Positions 1 through 7,274 of a stretch of DNA of 11,623 nucleotides are shown in pieces. Below the pieces are notes generated by a model, which was not told where the DNA came from, did not search any database, and worked only from the letters and a program-made list of their open reading frames with translations. The stretch covers positions 1 through 11,623 of the forward strand of contig USSR01000156.1 in NCBI GenBank assembly GCA_900557355.1, given 5' to 3'. How positions within the stretch are numbered: position 1 is the first letter of the stretch; every line of letters begins with the position of its first letter. Both the position numbers and the translations under genes were made by a program. This DNA comes from an uncultured Bacteroides sp. (GTDB lineage: Bacteria; Bacteroidota; Bacteroidia; Bacteroidales; Bacteroidaceae).

Positions 1-1038
1 GTTATACTGTGCCCCGGCAAACCAGCCCAGCATAGGCAATGCTTGCATCTTTCCTTCTTTTTCGGGATTGGGAACGATGTCTACATTCAGATTGCTTATG
101 TCATTCAGATATTGTCCGATACCTTTTCCATAAGTAGCTTGTCCGAAGATTTCCCATTTCTTACTGAGATTGAATGAGGTAGATGCCTGTATACCCCATC
201 CGGTAACGTCGGATGCATGATCGCTGAGCGTGCTGGTGTATGTCATGCTGCGAACGAGGCCACCTACACGAAGATGACTGTTGGCTCCCCAACCATATTG
301 GGCGTAAGCGGTGAAGTCCGGCATGCGTTGTTGGGCTACGCTGAGTTGATCGTTTGTTGTACCATCTACACTAGGTACCTCTATAGATGCATGGAAACGC
401 CAGTTCTTCAGGCCTTTGTAAGTGTAAGCCAGTTGAGTGGAACGATAGAAAGTTGCGCCGTTAGGACCTTGGAAGTCGATAGTAGAAGGTAATGCTGCCA
501 AATCCATGAAACCTCCGTAGGTATAACCTACTGTCACATTGCGGAATGACATATACGCATTTCGCAACTGGAATACTTTGTCTCCGCCACGGAAGTTACC
601 GGCAGTGTACACTACGAAATCACCCAGTAGTTTTGTGTGTCCTACCAGTTTCAGGAAGATGGTGGAAGTACTTGCATCCATCTGGAACTGGTTCTTTACT
701 TTACTGGCATTCGGAATGTAGGCCGGGATGAAATCCATGTTATCTACAATGCCACCGAAGTCATACTCGGCAGTGGCACGTACATATCCTCCGATACCAA
801 GGGCGAATTTTCCTTTTTTATCCATCAACAGGAAGCGGGGTGCCTGTGGATCGTGGATGTACCTGAACTGTGATTCGTTCATGATACGGACGATCTCGTC
901 GCCTGCTTTGTCGATGGTAACCATGACGATGCCGTTAGATGCCTCGTCGTCAATAATCACTTTTTCTTGTGCGTTGGCCATAGACGGAACGAGCCCGATA
1001 GCGCACAACAGAAACATTACTTTAAAGATTGTCTTCAT
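1..1038 (-). CDS. DcaP-like outer-membrane porin, N-terminal part (3' end outside window)
   Basis: The frame is open from the ATG at 1036-1038 to the window edge, giving 346 residues without a stop. Residues 1-23 form a type I signal peptide: basic start (MKTIFK), hydrophobic core, and an A-N-A cleavage site before Q24. After a short N-terminal region (about 24-70), the chain alternates hydrophobic and polar residues with many aromatic and Gly residues, for example GIGGYVRATAEYDFGG and AYAQYGWGANSHLRVGG, as expected for beta-barrel strands. The wording of the mature N-terminus and barrel resembles the DcaP-like/OprP-like porins common in Bacteroides, which form trimeric channels for small, often anionic solutes. 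The substrate cannot be told from the sequence. It is transcribed away from the RidA-like gene. No strong -7 box was found on this strand; TATTTTCG (1111-1104) is a one-mismatch candidate without a good -33 element. Confidence 0.75.
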   Translation of the reverse strand, partial: MKTIFKVMFLLCAIGLVPSMANAQEKVIIDDEASNGIVMVTIDKAGDEIVRIMNESQFRYIHDPQAPRFLLMDKKGKFALGIGGYVRATAEYDFGGIVDNMDFIPAYIPNASKVKNQFQMDASTSTIFLKLVGHTKLLGDFVVYTAGNFRGGDKVFQLRNAYMSFRNVTVGYTYGGFMDLAALPSTIDFQGPNGATFYRSTQLAYTYKGLKNWRFHASIEVPSVDGTTNDQLSVAQQRMPDFTAYAQYGWGANSHLRVGGLVRSMTYTSTLSDHASDVTGWGIQASTSFNLSKKWEIFGQATYGKGIGQYLNDISNLNVDIVPNPEKEGKMQALPMLGWFAGAQYN

Positions 1039-1045
1039 TATTAAG

Positions 1046-1093
1046 TTAGGTTTTGGTGAATGCCCATTGAACAACCTAAATGAAAAAAGGTTG
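1046..1093 (-). promoter_or_regulatory. Competing short inverted repeats in the porin leader
   Basis: Three related elements lie just upstream of the porin start codon: CAACCT read from 1093 to 1088, TTAGGTTG from 1079 to 1072, and AACCTAA from 1052 to 1046. In a minus-strand transcript the middle element could pair with either the first (6 bp, 8-10 nt loop) or the last (7 bp, about 20 nt loop), but not both. The last element ends 7 nt before the ATG, so pairing there could affect translation start. The stems are short and only moderately GC-rich, so a regulatory role is inference. Confidence 0.25.
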
Positions 1094-1152
1094 AGCGGAA
1101 AGTCGAAAATACAGGCTCGTTTCAGATTTAGAGAATCCTTTTGTGAAATAAA

Positions 1153-1184
1153 TTTGGCAGGAGGGGGAATGTTTCTTATTTTTG
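1153..1184 (+). promoter_or_regulatory. Bacteroides-type promoter of the RidA-like gene
   Basis: TTTG at 1153-1156 and TATTTTTG at 1177-1184 are separated by 20 nt. Both match the Bacteroides sigma-ABfr consensus (-33 TTTG, -7 TAnnTTTG, spacing 19-21). The predicted transcript would start around 1190-1194, giving a leader of roughly 20-25 nt before the ATG at 1215. This rules against the upstream in-frame ATG at 1182, which lies within the -7 box. Confidence 0.65.
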
Positions 1185-1214
1185 TGCTATGTCCTTAAAA
1201 GAGAGAAAATAACT

Positions 1215-2360
1215 ATGAATAAACAACAGAGAGTATTTAAAAACGCTTTAGTTGAAGTCTCCGGATATGATGTAGAGAATGGTGTTTCAGAATATCATGT
1301 GATGATACATGCCACTGTCCCTATGCAAACTTACAAAGAACAGTTGGAGGCAGTATCGGATGCCTATCGTGCTTTGTTGGAAACAGAACTGCAAGGAGCG
1401 GTTGCTGTCTTCAAGCGTTATTTCCTGAGTGATGCTGCCAATCAGGTCGATATGCTGTCGGCGATTTCTGCTGAAGAGCCTGATTGTGCTTTGTCTATCG
1501 TACAACAAGCCCCATTGAATGGAACAAAAATAGCTCTGTGGGTTTATCTGCAAAAAGGAGTGGAAACCCGAAGGTTGCCTGACGGGCTTTTTGAAGTGAA
1601 ACATAGCGTATACCGCCATTTATGGGGCGGGGGAGCGTTCAAGCGTTCCGCTGATTCCGAATCTCAAACGAGACAATTACTGGATGAGTATATCCGGCAA
1701 CTTATGGAACAGGGTTGCAAGCTGGCGGATAACTGTATCCGTACCTGGTTCTTCGTGCAAAATGTAGATGTCAATTATGCCGGACTGGTAAAGGCTCGGA
1801 ACGAAGTTTTTACAGAGCAGAGTCTGACTCCTCAAACTCACTATATTGCAAGTACGGGGATAGAAGGACGCCATGCCGATCCGAAAGTATTGGTACAAAT
1901 GGATACATATGCAGTAGAAGGGTTAACACCCGGGCAGATTCATCATCTTTATGCACCTACCCATTTGAATCCTACTTACGAATATGGCGTTAGCTTCGAA
2001 CGAGGTACTTCTATTGATTATGGTGACCGCCGGCATGTCTTTATCTCGGGTACTGCAAGTATCAACAATAAAGGGGAAATCGTTCATTGCGGAGATGTCA
2101 GAAAACAGACCGAACGAATGTGGGAGAATGTAGAAACTCTGTTAGAGGAAGCTGGATGTGGTTTTGAAGAGGTAGGTCAAATGATTATTTACCTGCGTGA
2201 TACGGCTGACTATGCAGTGGTCAGGGAAATGCATGACCAACAGTTTCCCGATATACCAAAGGTCATTGTACATGGACCGGTATGCCGTCCCCACTGGTTG
2301 GTGGAAATGGAATGTATAGCAGTGAAGACGCAGGAGAATGACGGATATGCTATTTTTTGA
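1215..2360 (+). CDS. RidA/YjgF-superfamily protein, FkbO/Hyg5 chorismatase-like architecture
   Basis: The start at 1215 (MNKQQRVF, 381 residues) is chosen because the in-frame ATG at 1182 overlaps the predicted -7 promoter element. The C-terminal segment (about 274-371) is a recognisable RidA/YjgF domain: HVFISGTAS strand, QTERMWENVETLLEEAG helix, and a final strand with C-R-P-H-W-L-V-E-M-E. Its R358 and E364 sit where RidA proteins carry their conserved Arg and Glu. Residues 151-234 repeat the same pattern (QTRQLLDEYIRQLMEQG, then KVLVQMDTYAV). Residues 38-113 show a weaker third copy (TYKEQLEAVSDAYRALLE, then TKIALWVYLQ). Long multi-segment RidA relatives include chorismate-converting enzymes (FkbO, Hyg5, XanB2); ordinary RidA proteins are about 130 residues and deaminate reactive imines. 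Which activity applies here is unknown. No signal peptide, so cytoplasmic. Its stop overlaps the convergent gene by 11 bp. Confidence 0.75.
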   Translation: MNKQQRVFKNALVEVSGYDVENGVSEYHVMIHATVPMQTYKEQLEAVSDAYRALLETELQGAVAVFKRYFLSDAANQVDMLSAISAEEPDCALSIVQQAPLNGTKIALWVYLQKGVETRRLPDGLFEVKHSVYRHLWGGGAFKRSADSESQTRQLLDEYIRQLMEQGCKLADNCIRTWFFVQNVDVNYAGLVKARNEVFTEQSLTPQTHYIASTGIEGRHADPKVLVQMDTYAVEGLTPGQIHHLYAPTHLNPTYEYGVSFERGTSIDYGDRRHVFISGTASINNKGEIVHCGDVRKQTERMWENVETLLEEAGCGFEEVGQMIIYLRDTADYAVVREMHDQQFPDIPKVIVHGPVCRPHWLVEMECIAVKTQENDGYAIF

Positions 2361-3813
2361 TTGACTTGTAGCGGAGGTTCTCCGCTTCTTTACCGAAATA
2401 GGCTTTTTGCAATTCATGGGCATCATACGTTTCGGCTGTATTGTAAAGTTCTGGTATATTATAAGACTTGAACGTATTCAAATAAGTTTCCGGATTTTCT
2501 TGTGGAAGAAGAAACGCTTTACTAACGCTTCCATCTTGGGATACATGGGCAAAGTAAGGACGCCCATATACCCGGTCGTCTCGTTTGGAGGCGAAAGCTA
2601 TCCATTGGGAATTACTGTTCCAGGAATGATAGGAATCAGAGTACCGTCCGTTTGTTTCTTCCATTTTATCAATCTTTCCGGTAGAAAGCTCCAGCATCCA
2701 GAGATCCGTTTCCGGATGCCAGATGGGGAAAGTACCATAATCGGATACGGAGAACAGCAGGTATTTACCGTCCGGTGAGCATTTAGGAAAACTTACGGAT
2801 TTCCCTTCGGATGAAGCTCTGAAGACTTCGTGAATACTATCACCCAATTGTCCGGTTTGAGGATTAAAGGAGATGGAGTAGAGATCATAGCGCATACGAC
2901 GGGTACTGTCCGGCTGAGGGATATAGGGTGCCCGACAGAAATAGATGGTATAGTTATCCGCAGAGAAACAAGGGAAGGTTTCCTGATATTCCGTTCCGCT
3001 GATATCGGGGTTATCGGTAACCGTTCCCTGTTCAAAATCTATCAGGATAAGATCACTACATTTATCGAAAACCTCCAGACGTTCGGTGCGATAGCTATGC
3101 AGAATGGGGATAATTTCGGCTGTGGTGAATATACCGAAACGCCCGTCTTGGGAAATCTCCCCATAGACAGCACCGGCTGTATGATCTGTTTTGGTGTTGA
3201 TTTTTCGTAATTGCTCGTCACGACTATAAATTGTACCTCCCTTACTGCCACGCACATGCATAAATGTAGTGGGATTGGCTGCACGATTGGATGTATGGCA
3301 ATTGATACAGCTATGATCTGTAATATTGTTATCGGCCAGAAGGCGGGTATCGAAATTCTCAAGGTTACGTTCGCAAATTTGCAGCATGTTCCATATCTCA
3401 TAAGCTGGTTCTATCAAGCGGTAGCTGAGGTATCGGTCTATGCTGTCAGGTGAGATGTACCAGTGGAAGTCTTTGTAATGTATCTTTTGCTGCGAGATAT
3501 GGGCATAGACAGACACAGACAGTGTATCCCCTTTTTCATCCGCAAGCATCTTTTTCCATTTCTTTATGGGGAACTGGAGCCTGTAGGACTGGCTGTCGAA
3601 TTGATACTCTTTCTTTCCCCGGATAATAACGGAGAGGTTTGCCGCGCCTTCCAGTTGGAAGTTCAGCGGGGCGATGTTGCAGGGTACGGTGATATCTGTA
3701 TAGTCAGGAAACAGGAGCGGCTGTTCAGGACAGTCGGTGTAATCCTGAAGTGAACGTTTTCCACAGGAGAAAAGCGTCAGGGTTGTAATGAACAGGATGA
3801 TAGTTCTTTTCAT
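2350..3813 (-). CDS. Lipoprotein with CxxCH heme-binding motif and PD40/TolB-like propeller repeats
   Basis: The start at 3813 gives 487 residues and places a lipoprotein signal at the N-terminus (MKRTIILFITTLTLFSC, lipobox LFSC, Cys17). A longer open frame upstream would bury this signal. The ATG overlaps the preceding stop as ATGA. Residues 25-120 look like an all-beta domain. C169-I-N-C172-H173 matches the CxxCH c-type heme attachment motif, with Met185 a possible distal ligand. From about 275 on there are PD40-like blades: FPCFSADNYTIYF (280-292), FPKCSPDGKYLLFSV (342-356) and SWNSNSQWIAFAS (397-409). Similar Bacteroidetes proteins are known as TolB-like or PD40 proteins; their function is not established. 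The residues after Cys17 (GKRS) are not acidic, so surface export is not indicated and a periplasm-facing anchor is more likely. It could carry one covalent heme, or the motif could be structural. Confidence 0.75.
   Translation of the reverse strand: MKRTIILFITTLTLFSCGKRSLQDYTDCPEQPLLFPDYTDITVPCNIAPLNFQLEGAANLSVIIRGKKEYQFDSQSYRLQFPIKKWKKMLADEKGDTLSVSVYAHISQQKIHYKDFHWYISPDSIDRYLSYRLIEPAYEIWNMLQICERNLENFDTRLLADNNITDHSCINCHTSNRAANPTTFMHVRGSKGGTIYSRDEQLRKINTKTDHTAGAVYGEISQDGRFGIFTTAEIIPILHSYRTERLEVFDKCSDLILIDFEQGTVTDNPDISGTEYQETFPCFSADNYTIYFCRAPYIPQPDSTRRMRYDLYSISFNPQTGQLGDSIHEVFRASSEGKSVSFPKCSPDGKYLLFSVSDYGTFPIWHPETDLWMLELSTGKIDKMEETNGRYSDSYHSWNSNSQWIAFASKRDDRVYGRPYFAHVSQDGSVSKAFLLPQENPETYLNTFKSYNIPELYNTAETYDAHELQKAYFGKEAENLRYKSIKK
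2370..2391 (+). terminator. Intrinsic terminator of the RidA-like gene, inside the convergent gene
   Basis: AGCGGAG (2370-2376) and CTCCGCT (2380-2386) form a perfect 7-bp stem with a 3-nt loop, followed by TCTTT. It starts 10 nt after the plus-strand stop codon. The same bases encode a stretch near the C-terminus of the convergent lipoprotein gene. The T tract is short, so termination strength is uncertain. On the minus strand no T run follows the hairpin. Confidence 0.5.
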
Positions 3814-5540
3814 GGTTTCAGTTGTGCATAATAGTAATAGAACCAATATGTTTTTCCGAATAACTTTTCCAAAGCCCGCCCGTCTCCTTTGGCATCTTCG
3901 TATATGGAGAGGTATTGCAGGCAATCTTTGTAAACTTTAGCAGAGATGCGATAATGCTTCAGTTGTTTCTGCGGGTTTTCTTTCTCATTCATACATGGTA
4001 TCAATGCTTCCTGATAGAGACGGGATGGAAACGAACCGAATGTCGGATAATAGTAACGGTCATAATCCTTCTTGAAAAGCTGCAGATCTTTATTCAATAG
4101 GTGGAAGCATAAGAGGTAGTCGGCAGCCATCTTATTTTGAGGATTGCTTTCGATTAAATTAGCCAGTGAGGTACGCCATTGATTGGCGGAGAACAACGTA
4201 TCTTGTTGTGGAAGCATCCGGCGTTTATGGCTCCAGTAAGGGATGGAATCACATTGGCTGGATTTAATAAGTTCCAATCGTTCCTTTGCCCAGCTCCGGT
4301 GCAAGGAAGTATGGGACAACATGCGCAGATACTTTTGGGCAACTGAATAATCTTCGTTGATTATGGCAATTTCCGCCAGTTTCCGTACCATGCGAGAAGA
4401 GCGCTGATGCGGGGTAAATGTCATAGCAAGCATGGCAGAGTGCTGGGCTTGTGCCATATCACCGCATTCCATAAGGGCATCGGGGCTTGCCATGGCGTAT
4501 ATATAGCCTGTTGATTCGTTGATTTGTAGTAAAAGCCCATGAAAAGCCGGCTGATAATGTAGCATGAGTTCATCGCAAAGTTTGTCTTGACGGGCATAGG
4601 CGAGATTGGTATAATAGGCACTGAGATAGGTCGGGTAGGGATTATCCTCGTTGAGCCGGATCACCTTATTCCAGTGTCCGAAGTAGGCTTCGGATGAAAA
4701 GGCGAGTGTCTTTTCTTCGGGGGCGTTGTATGCTTTGGTTATGGTAATTGTACCCAGGGCAAGGACTGCAAATAATGCAATCCATTGCTTACACTGCCGG
4801 AAAATAAGGGCCGGCAGGAGGGAGAGTAGCAGAAAACCTTCTGTCAGGAGAAAGACAAAAGGCTGACGCAGCATGTATCCGCTTATCAATGGATAGAAGT
4901 ATGATTGGCGAGGAGTTAAAAAATAGAAATAACTGCCTCCAATAGGTATGAAGAGGGAGATGAGTAGCAAAAAGAAGGATAACTTGTAATTGTTGAAGTG
5001 CTTGCACTCATAAACTACGACTAAAATGACATATGCAAAGAAGTGTGCTCCTATGGCGCAATAGAGAATGGTAAGCATAATTACGTGGAGTATTTCCCTC
5101 ATCCGTGTTGATGTGCTCAATATTGACAGTAAGAATGCCCAGACGCTGCACATTAGTCCAAGTGACATGGACAGGGGATATTCCAAATGGCAGGATAATG
5201 CCCATTCGGCAACTATGGGCAGTAATGCCCAGAGGGATGTATGGCTGCTGATACCGGTCTTAAGTAATGCTATCCGAAACCCCAGCCAGGTGAGCATAAA
5301 AGTGAGGGTTAATATACTGCTTCCACCACCTGTCCACAGGAAAAACTGAGTAAGATAATCGCCACAGATTTCGGTCAGGAATGCCGGTTTCTGTAAGTAC
5401 GTTTGTAGAAAGTCCGGTTGGAGTACGCATAGTGTTATCTGTTCTTTATAGTGCAGATGATATGGATAGAAGTAAAAGAAGAATATCCAACAGGCTATAA
5501 AGAACAGGGAGACGAAGATACTGTCTATTTGTTTTCTCAT
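3810..5540 (-). CDS. DUF6057-like polytopic membrane protein with helical-repeat C-terminal half
   Basis: I chose the ATG at 5540 (MRKQIDSIF, 576 residues) because it overlaps the upstream stop as ATGA, the same arrangement as at its own 3' end. An in-frame ATG at 5555 would add five residues (METRT) and also has a GGA-rich leader, so it cannot be excluded. Residues 6-270 contain about eight hydrophobic segments (roughly 6-26, 74-94, 102-118, 122-144, 150-176, 187-208, 226-247, 251-270). The remaining about 300 residues are soluble and helix-rich, with TPR-like pairs such as MAQAQHSAMLAMTF and YSVAQKYLRMLS. The layout resembles DUF6057 proteins of Bacteroidetes, which have no assigned function. 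The gene lies between two lipoprotein genes with 4-bp overlaps at each end, implying translational coupling and a shared role at the inner membrane. Confidence 0.7.
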   Translation of the reverse strand: MRKQIDSIFVSLFFIACWIFFFYFYPYHLHYKEQITLCVLQPDFLQTYLQKPAFLTEICGDYLTQFFLWTGGGSSILTLTFMLTWLGFRIALLKTGISSHTSLWALLPIVAEWALSCHLEYPLSMSLGLMCSVWAFLLSILSTSTRMREILHVIMLTILYCAIGAHFFAYVILVVVYECKHFNNYKLSFFLLLISLFIPIGGSYFYFLTPRQSYFYPLISGYMLRQPFVFLLTEGFLLLSLLPALIFRQCKQWIALFAVLALGTITITKAYNAPEEKTLAFSSEAYFGHWNKVIRLNEDNPYPTYLSAYYTNLAYARQDKLCDELMLHYQPAFHGLLLQINESTGYIYAMASPDALMECGDMAQAQHSAMLAMTFTPHQRSSRMVRKLAEIAIINEDYSVAQKYLRMLSHTSLHRSWAKERLELIKSSQCDSIPYWSHKRRMLPQQDTLFSANQWRTSLANLIESNPQNKMAADYLLCFHLLNKDLQLFKKDYDRYYYPTFGSFPSRLYQEALIPCMNEKENPQKQLKHYRISAKVYKDCLQYLSIYEDAKGDGRALEKLFGKTYWFYYYYAQLKP

Positions 5541-6166
5541 GGTTCGGGTTTCCATTTTTCTATTCCAAGTCTTTTTAAATCATTGGCTTGCTGCTCATTG
5601 AACATGTGCTCAAGCGTCATGAATAAGTATCCTCCTAATGGATTCAAATTCTGTTTAATGAAACAGAACGTAGAGTCACCAAAACTTTCGTAGATGCTGT
5701 CTCTTTGTCCTCTCAGGATTGCTGTAATGGTATTATCTTTCTTATTTTTATTGATTTTCTGCGATAGTAAGGCTGCTTTCTCACCAGCAGATTCCATTTG
5801 TTCTTTCCAGTGTTGCAGTTGGTTATTGAGTGGGGTGCCGGTGCTGGAACTATTCATCCCTATGGTGGTATGCAGCGTTCCTTCTTCTGCCACAATGAGT
5901 AGACGTTGTATAGGTGCATTTGCCCGCCTGCTGATAACAATATCGTAAATAGCGGAATCTGCCGGAATGGAAAAGGAGAAAGTTCCGTTTACAATATAGG
6001 CAGAATCTACAGTTTCCGGAGTGGGATGGGGACGTGGGACCAAATATATGATTTGCCCGTTGTATTCCGAAGATACCACTCCTTCGATATTCATCATTTT
6101 CTTCGTTATCGGCTGACAACTGCTGATGCAAAATAGTAAGATAAGATAAAAGAAATGTTTATTCAT
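5537..6166 (-). CDS. DUF4369-like lipoprotein without a thioredoxin domain
   Basis: 209 residues with a lipoprotein signal MNKHFFYLILLFCISSC (lipobox ISSC, Cys17). Residues 26-115 fit a DUF4369-like beta domain: NIEGVVSSEYNGQIIYLVP, then SAYIVNGTFSFSIP and RLLIVAEEGTL. Residues 115-165 are helical and charged. In Bacteroidetes this domain normally precedes a TlpA/ResA-type thioredoxin domain with a CxxC active site. Here the protein ends (EKWKPEP) about where that domain would start, and there is no CxxC. The ending is not an obvious frameshift, because its stop overlaps the next gene as ATGA, so the short form looks native. First gene of the three-gene cassette. No convincing -33/-7 pair was found upstream; TGATTTTG (6252-6245) is a one-mismatch -7 candidate without a -33 element. 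Confidence 0.7.
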   Translation of the reverse strand: MNKHFFYLILLFCISSCQPITKKMMNIEGVVSSEYNGQIIYLVPRPHPTPETVDSAYIVNGTFSFSIPADSAIYDIVISRRANAPIQRLLIVAEEGTLHTTIGMNSSSTGTPLNNQLQHWKEQMESAGEKAALLSQKINKNKKDNTITAILRGQRDSIYESFGDSTFCFIKQNLNPLGGYLFMTLEHMFNEQQANDLKRLGIEKWKPEP

Positions 6167-6189
6167 ATCGGTTTGCCTTTTCTGTTATC

Positions 6190-6275
6190 TTTAGAAAAAG
6201 GAGGTTGCTCCATTTATATATTTTTCACTCATGAATGAAGATCGCAAAATCATCCGGTGGGTGGAACAACCTCCT
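6190..6275 (-). terminator. Long-loop inverted repeat with T run, likely terminator of the glycan locus
   Basis: Read on the minus strand, AGGAGGTTGTTCC (6275-6263) pairs with GGAGCAACCTCCT (6211-6199): 13 positions, one G-T wobble, with a 51-nt loop. The second arm runs into TTTTC. The loop contains a second smaller palindrome, TTCATTCATGAGTGAA (6239-6224). Position 23 nt after the GH18 stop and a T run on the minus strand fit a terminator for the SusC-to-GH18 operon. The large loop is unusual for a simple intrinsic terminator. Confidence 0.5.
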
Positions 6276-6297
6276 GTATCCGTGTTAAGTTAGAGTA

Positions 6298-7134
6298 TTA
6301 CAAGTTTGCTTTGGCCCATGCTGTAATCAGTTTGTTTTCATTGGAGTTCCAAGCTTCCTTATAAAGGTCGCGTACTACATCGAGCCACTTAATGCTGCGG
6401 GTCTCTTTAGAATCACTTGTTCCTACATCAATGGTGCCGCCGTATGCTTTATAATCTTCACGCAGGGTACCGCAAATGCGGGCATAGGTCCCGGTATATG
6501 TGTTCAGGTCATTGTTGGTTATCTTAACATCGTAGTTGAGTTGATCGTCCGTGCAACTGTAATTTCCCGGATGGGCAGAATCTTCGGTAGCCCACTTGGA
6601 ACGGTCTGCTGCATACACGGTGACTCCGTCCTTGAAGAGATAAGGATAATATCCTGAGTTATCCATGTCTTCATATACAATGCCGCATACCGGGAACTGA
6701 GCTCCCGATTGCAATTGTATATGCTTCAATACAGCTGCCATCGCATCCGTATCGGTATCACCTTTTGCTTTCCATACGGCAGTTGCAATCCAGGTTGCAA
6801 GTTTTTCGGCTGTAGGATTGAGCATGTATACCTTGCCTTTTTTCTGAACGCCGGTTTGCACGTCCTTGCCGGTTGAATATTCGTAAAGCTTAACCGGGTA
6901 TCCTTCATAATTAGGATAGGTGGTCGTTTCCTCTATCAGTGTTCCCGCCATGTATTGACCGGTGCTGATTATCTTGTCGCAACTGGTGACGAGTGCTTTG
7001 TAACCATCCGAATTGTTTATGAAGTCATGTAATTGGGCGTCTTTGTCTTCCTGCATTACGGCATTCCAGAGTGCATTGCGTAGTGTTCCCTGGTTATCAT
7101 CACCATCGTAATCCCAGAACATCATACCTTTCAT
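6298..7134 (-). CDS. C-terminal fragment of the frameshifted GH18 gene
   Basis: The open frame actually runs from 7326; 7134 is only its first ATG, an internal Met in the final barrel strand (MKGMMFWDYDGD). It is therefore unlikely to be an independent gene. Upstream of that ATG the same frame encodes further GH18 sequence (SGGSINYRDIVD, NGVFYCGYDNPRS). The rest is a C-terminal extension of about 245 residues, mixed alpha/beta, with several aromatic-rich stretches (PNYEGYPVKLYEY, SGYYPYLFKDG). I do not recognise it. Confidence 0.45.
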   Translation of the reverse strand: MKGMMFWDYDGDDNQGTLRNALWNAVMQEDKDAQLHDFINNSDGYKALVTSCDKIISTGQYMAGTLIEETTTYPNYEGYPVKLYEYSTGKDVQTGVQKKGKVYMLNPTAEKLATWIATAVWKAKGDTDTDAMAAVLKHIQLQSGAQFPVCGIVYEDMDNSGYYPYLFKDGVTVYAADRSKWATEDSAHPGNYSCTDDQLNYDVKITNNDLNTYTGTYARICGTLREDYKAYGGTIDVGTSDSKETRSIKWLDVVRDLYKEAWNSNENKLITAWAKANL

Positions 7135-7274
7135 GCCTAATCCTAAAAGCCATGTACCTTTTGCGGCAATGCTTCGGGGATTGTCATAACCACAATAGAA
7201 TACTCCGTTCTTGGTAACGTACGGAACGCTGCCCTCTTCATCCCAATTATCAATGACATAGCCTTCGCCTGCGC

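Noticed and set aside
217..1198. Several plus-strand open frames across the porin region (such as 217-492 and 728-1198)
   Set aside because: They lie opposite the porin coding frame, have no promoter or family resemblance, and read as antisense shadows.
1182..1214. In-frame upstream start of the RidA-like gene at 1182
   Set aside because: It lies within the predicted -7 promoter element, so it would not be on the transcript.
3814..3924. A 37-residue N-terminal extension of the CxxCH/PD40 lipoprotein starting at 3924
   Set aside because: It runs through the end of the upstream membrane-protein gene and would place the lipoprotein signal inside the chain; the ATG at 3813 gives a proper lipobox and an ATGA overlap.
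6183..6190. TATCTTTA on the plus strand as a -7 promoter box
   Set aside because: One mismatch, no -33 element, and no plus-strand gene downstream.
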